Assembly (NCBI GenBank): GCA_039923935.1
Contig: JBDTBU010000340.1
Coordinates: 1-6,459, forward strand
Direction of reading: 5' to 3'
Length of the DNA: 6,459 nucleotides
From: Paraktedonobacter sp039923935
Lineage (GTDB): Bacteria; Chloroflexota; Ktedonobacteria; Ktedonobacterales; Ktedonobacteraceae
Shown: one piece after another, positions 5,535 through 6,459 of the stretch
Layout of the letters: every line of letters begins with the position of its first letter
Numbering within the stretch: the stretch's first letter is position 1
Program-made: the position numbers and the translations under genes
The notes under the pieces: model-generated
Databases searched by the model: none
What the model was told of the DNA's origin: nothing
What the model saw: only the letters and a program-made list of their open reading frames with translations

Positions 5535-6459
5535 ATGTCACTTGCAACACCTGCACATCCCGCAGAAGCAGGACAGGTTTACCACAATTTTATTGGAGGC
5601 GAGTGGAAGCACGCTCGGAATGGCGAAACCTTCGTCAGCACTAATCCAGCTCGCACATCCGAAATCATCGGGCATTATCAAAAATCGGGAGTAGCAGATC
5701 TGGAAGAGGCGGTTGAGGCTGCCGTCCAGGCACAGCGTGCTTGGGAGGCTACACCAGCTCCCGTACGCGGAGAAGTGCTCTATCGTGCCGCGCAGATTCT
5801 AGAGCGGCGATACGAGGAACTGGCGCAGTTAATGACGCGTGAGATGGGCAAGATCCTCAAAGAGACGCGTGGTGATGTGCAGGTAGCCATCGATGTGGCT
5901 AAGTTTGTGGCGGGCGAAGGTCGCCGTGCGGAGGGCGAAACCATCCCCTCAGCTCTGCCGAACAAAATCTGCCTGACCCTGCGCCATCCCATCGGCGTCG
6001 TAGGCCTCATCACCCCCTGGAACTTCCCTATGGCTATCCCAGCCTGGAAAACCTTCCCGGCGCTGCTCGCTGGTAACGCTGTAATACTCAAGCCCGCCAG
6101 CGACACCCCGTTGATGGCTCTGATGCTGGCTGAGGTTTTGCAGGAAGCGGGTCTGCCTGCTGGCGTTTTCAACGTAATCACTGGTCCAGGCAGTTCGCTG
6201 GGAGATGCTATGGCTGGTCATGCCAGGATCAATATGATCTCCCTGACCGGCTCAACCGAGGTTGGACGGCATGTGGCGGAGATTTGTGGCCGCGACCTGC
6301 GCCGTTGCTCCCTTGAACTGGGCGGCAAAAATGCGGTGATAGTGCTGGACGATGGCGACCTCGATTTGGCAGCAGAAAGCGTTACTTGGGCTGCCTTCGG
6401 TACTACCGGTCAGCGTTGTACCGCGACCAGTCGCGTGATTGTCCAGCGGGGCGCACTCA
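5535..6459 (+). CDS. NAD(P)-dependent aldehyde dehydrogenase, alpha-ketoglutaric semialdehyde dehydrogenase-like (3' end outside window)
   Basis: The frame is open from ATG at 5535 to the window end, giving 308 residues of a family usually near 480-500, so roughly the last 40% is missing. Motifs in order: HNFIGGEW (17-24), LITPWNFP (158-165) with the oxyanion-hole Asn163, LKPAS (185-189) with the coenzyme-binding Lys186, LTGSTEVG (237-244), LELGGKN (260-266) with general base Glu261, and GQRCTATSRVIV (292-303) with catalytic Cys295. Family members oxidise aldehydes to carboxylates with NAD(P)+. The GQ(R/K)CTATSRVIVQ block and the N-terminal NPA...IIG.YQKS pattern resemble Bacillus YcbD/GucD-type alpha-ketoglutaric semialdehyde dehydrogenases of sugar-acid catabolism. 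That substrate is inference. GAGGAG (5521-5526) lies 8 nt from ATG; the frame is closed by TGA at 5520-5522, so this is the first usable start. A repeat-rich 133-nt leader suggests separate regulation. Confidence 0.93.
   Translation, partial: MSLATPAHPAEAGQVYHNFIGGEWKHARNGETFVSTNPARTSEIIGHYQKSGVADLEEAVEAAVQAQRAWEATPAPVRGEVLYRAAQILERRYEELAQLMTREMGKILKETRGDVQVAIDVAKFVAGEGRRAEGETIPSALPNKICLTLRHPIGVVGLITPWNFPMAIPAWKTFPALLAGNAVILKPASDTPLMALMLAEVLQEAGLPAGVFNVITGPGSSLGDAMAGHARINMISLTGSTEVGRHVAEICGRDLRRCSLELGGKNAVIVLDDGDLDLAAESVTWAAFGTTGQRCTATSRVIVQRGAL

Noticed and set aside
5464..5694. 76-codon plus-strand frame starting GTG ahead of the aldehyde dehydrogenase
   Set aside because: It overlaps the aldehyde dehydrogenase start in another frame, has no ribosome site, and its later part is a frameshifted reading of that enzyme.
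5780..6221. Minus-strand open frames of 133 and 90 codons inside the aldehyde dehydrogenase
   Set aside because: They are antisense shadows of a gene with all expected catalytic motifs in frame and carry no recognisable domain.

Overview
The window looks like chromosomal DNA from a free-living bacterium with a moderately GC-rich genome (mid-50s percent by eye). The best guess is a Chloroflexota member of the Ktedonobacteria type. The grounds are the flavour of the proteins, an RsmD with an APPQY motif in place of DPPY, and a large linker-rich protein fused into the rsmD operon. This placement is inferred from memory of protein families, not from a search. I see no tRNA, rRNA, CRISPR array, transposase or phage structural gene.

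Left part, minus strand: an SRAP/YedK-type abasic-site DNA-protein crosslink protein (75-728) and a GT-C membrane glycosyltransferase of the ArnT/PMT (GT39-like) kind (885-2450). A perfect GC-rich hairpin lies past the end of the SRAP gene at the window edge. A 220-bp divergent control region (2451-2670) separates this block from the right part. It holds a TGCTATAAT extended -10 promoter framed by short repeats.

Right part, plus strand: a compact operon of a 403-aa modular protein of unknown function (2671-3882), rsmD for 16S rRNA m2G966 methylation (3886-4506, 3-nt gap) and a small VOC/glyoxalase-fold protein (4481-4855, overlapping rsmD by 26 nt). After a 13-bp perfect hairpin comes a 160-aa protein with an excisionase/MerR-type helix-turn-helix (4919-5401). 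A 17-bp perfect hairpin and an ATGATTA/TTGAT-repeat-rich leader follow. The last gene is an aldehyde dehydrogenase resembling alpha-ketoglutaric semialdehyde dehydrogenase, cut off by the window end (5535-6459).

The functions are mostly housekeeping: DNA damage tolerance, envelope glycosylation, rRNA modification and aldehyde or sugar-acid oxidation. The least explained items are the 403-aa protein, whose three modules recall phage single-strand-annealing or ssDNA-associated proteins; the three long perfect 3'-end hairpins, of which the two whose flanks are visible lack a U-tract; and the repeat array in front of the aldehyde dehydrogenase. I found no clear evidence of an undescribed defence or mobile system.
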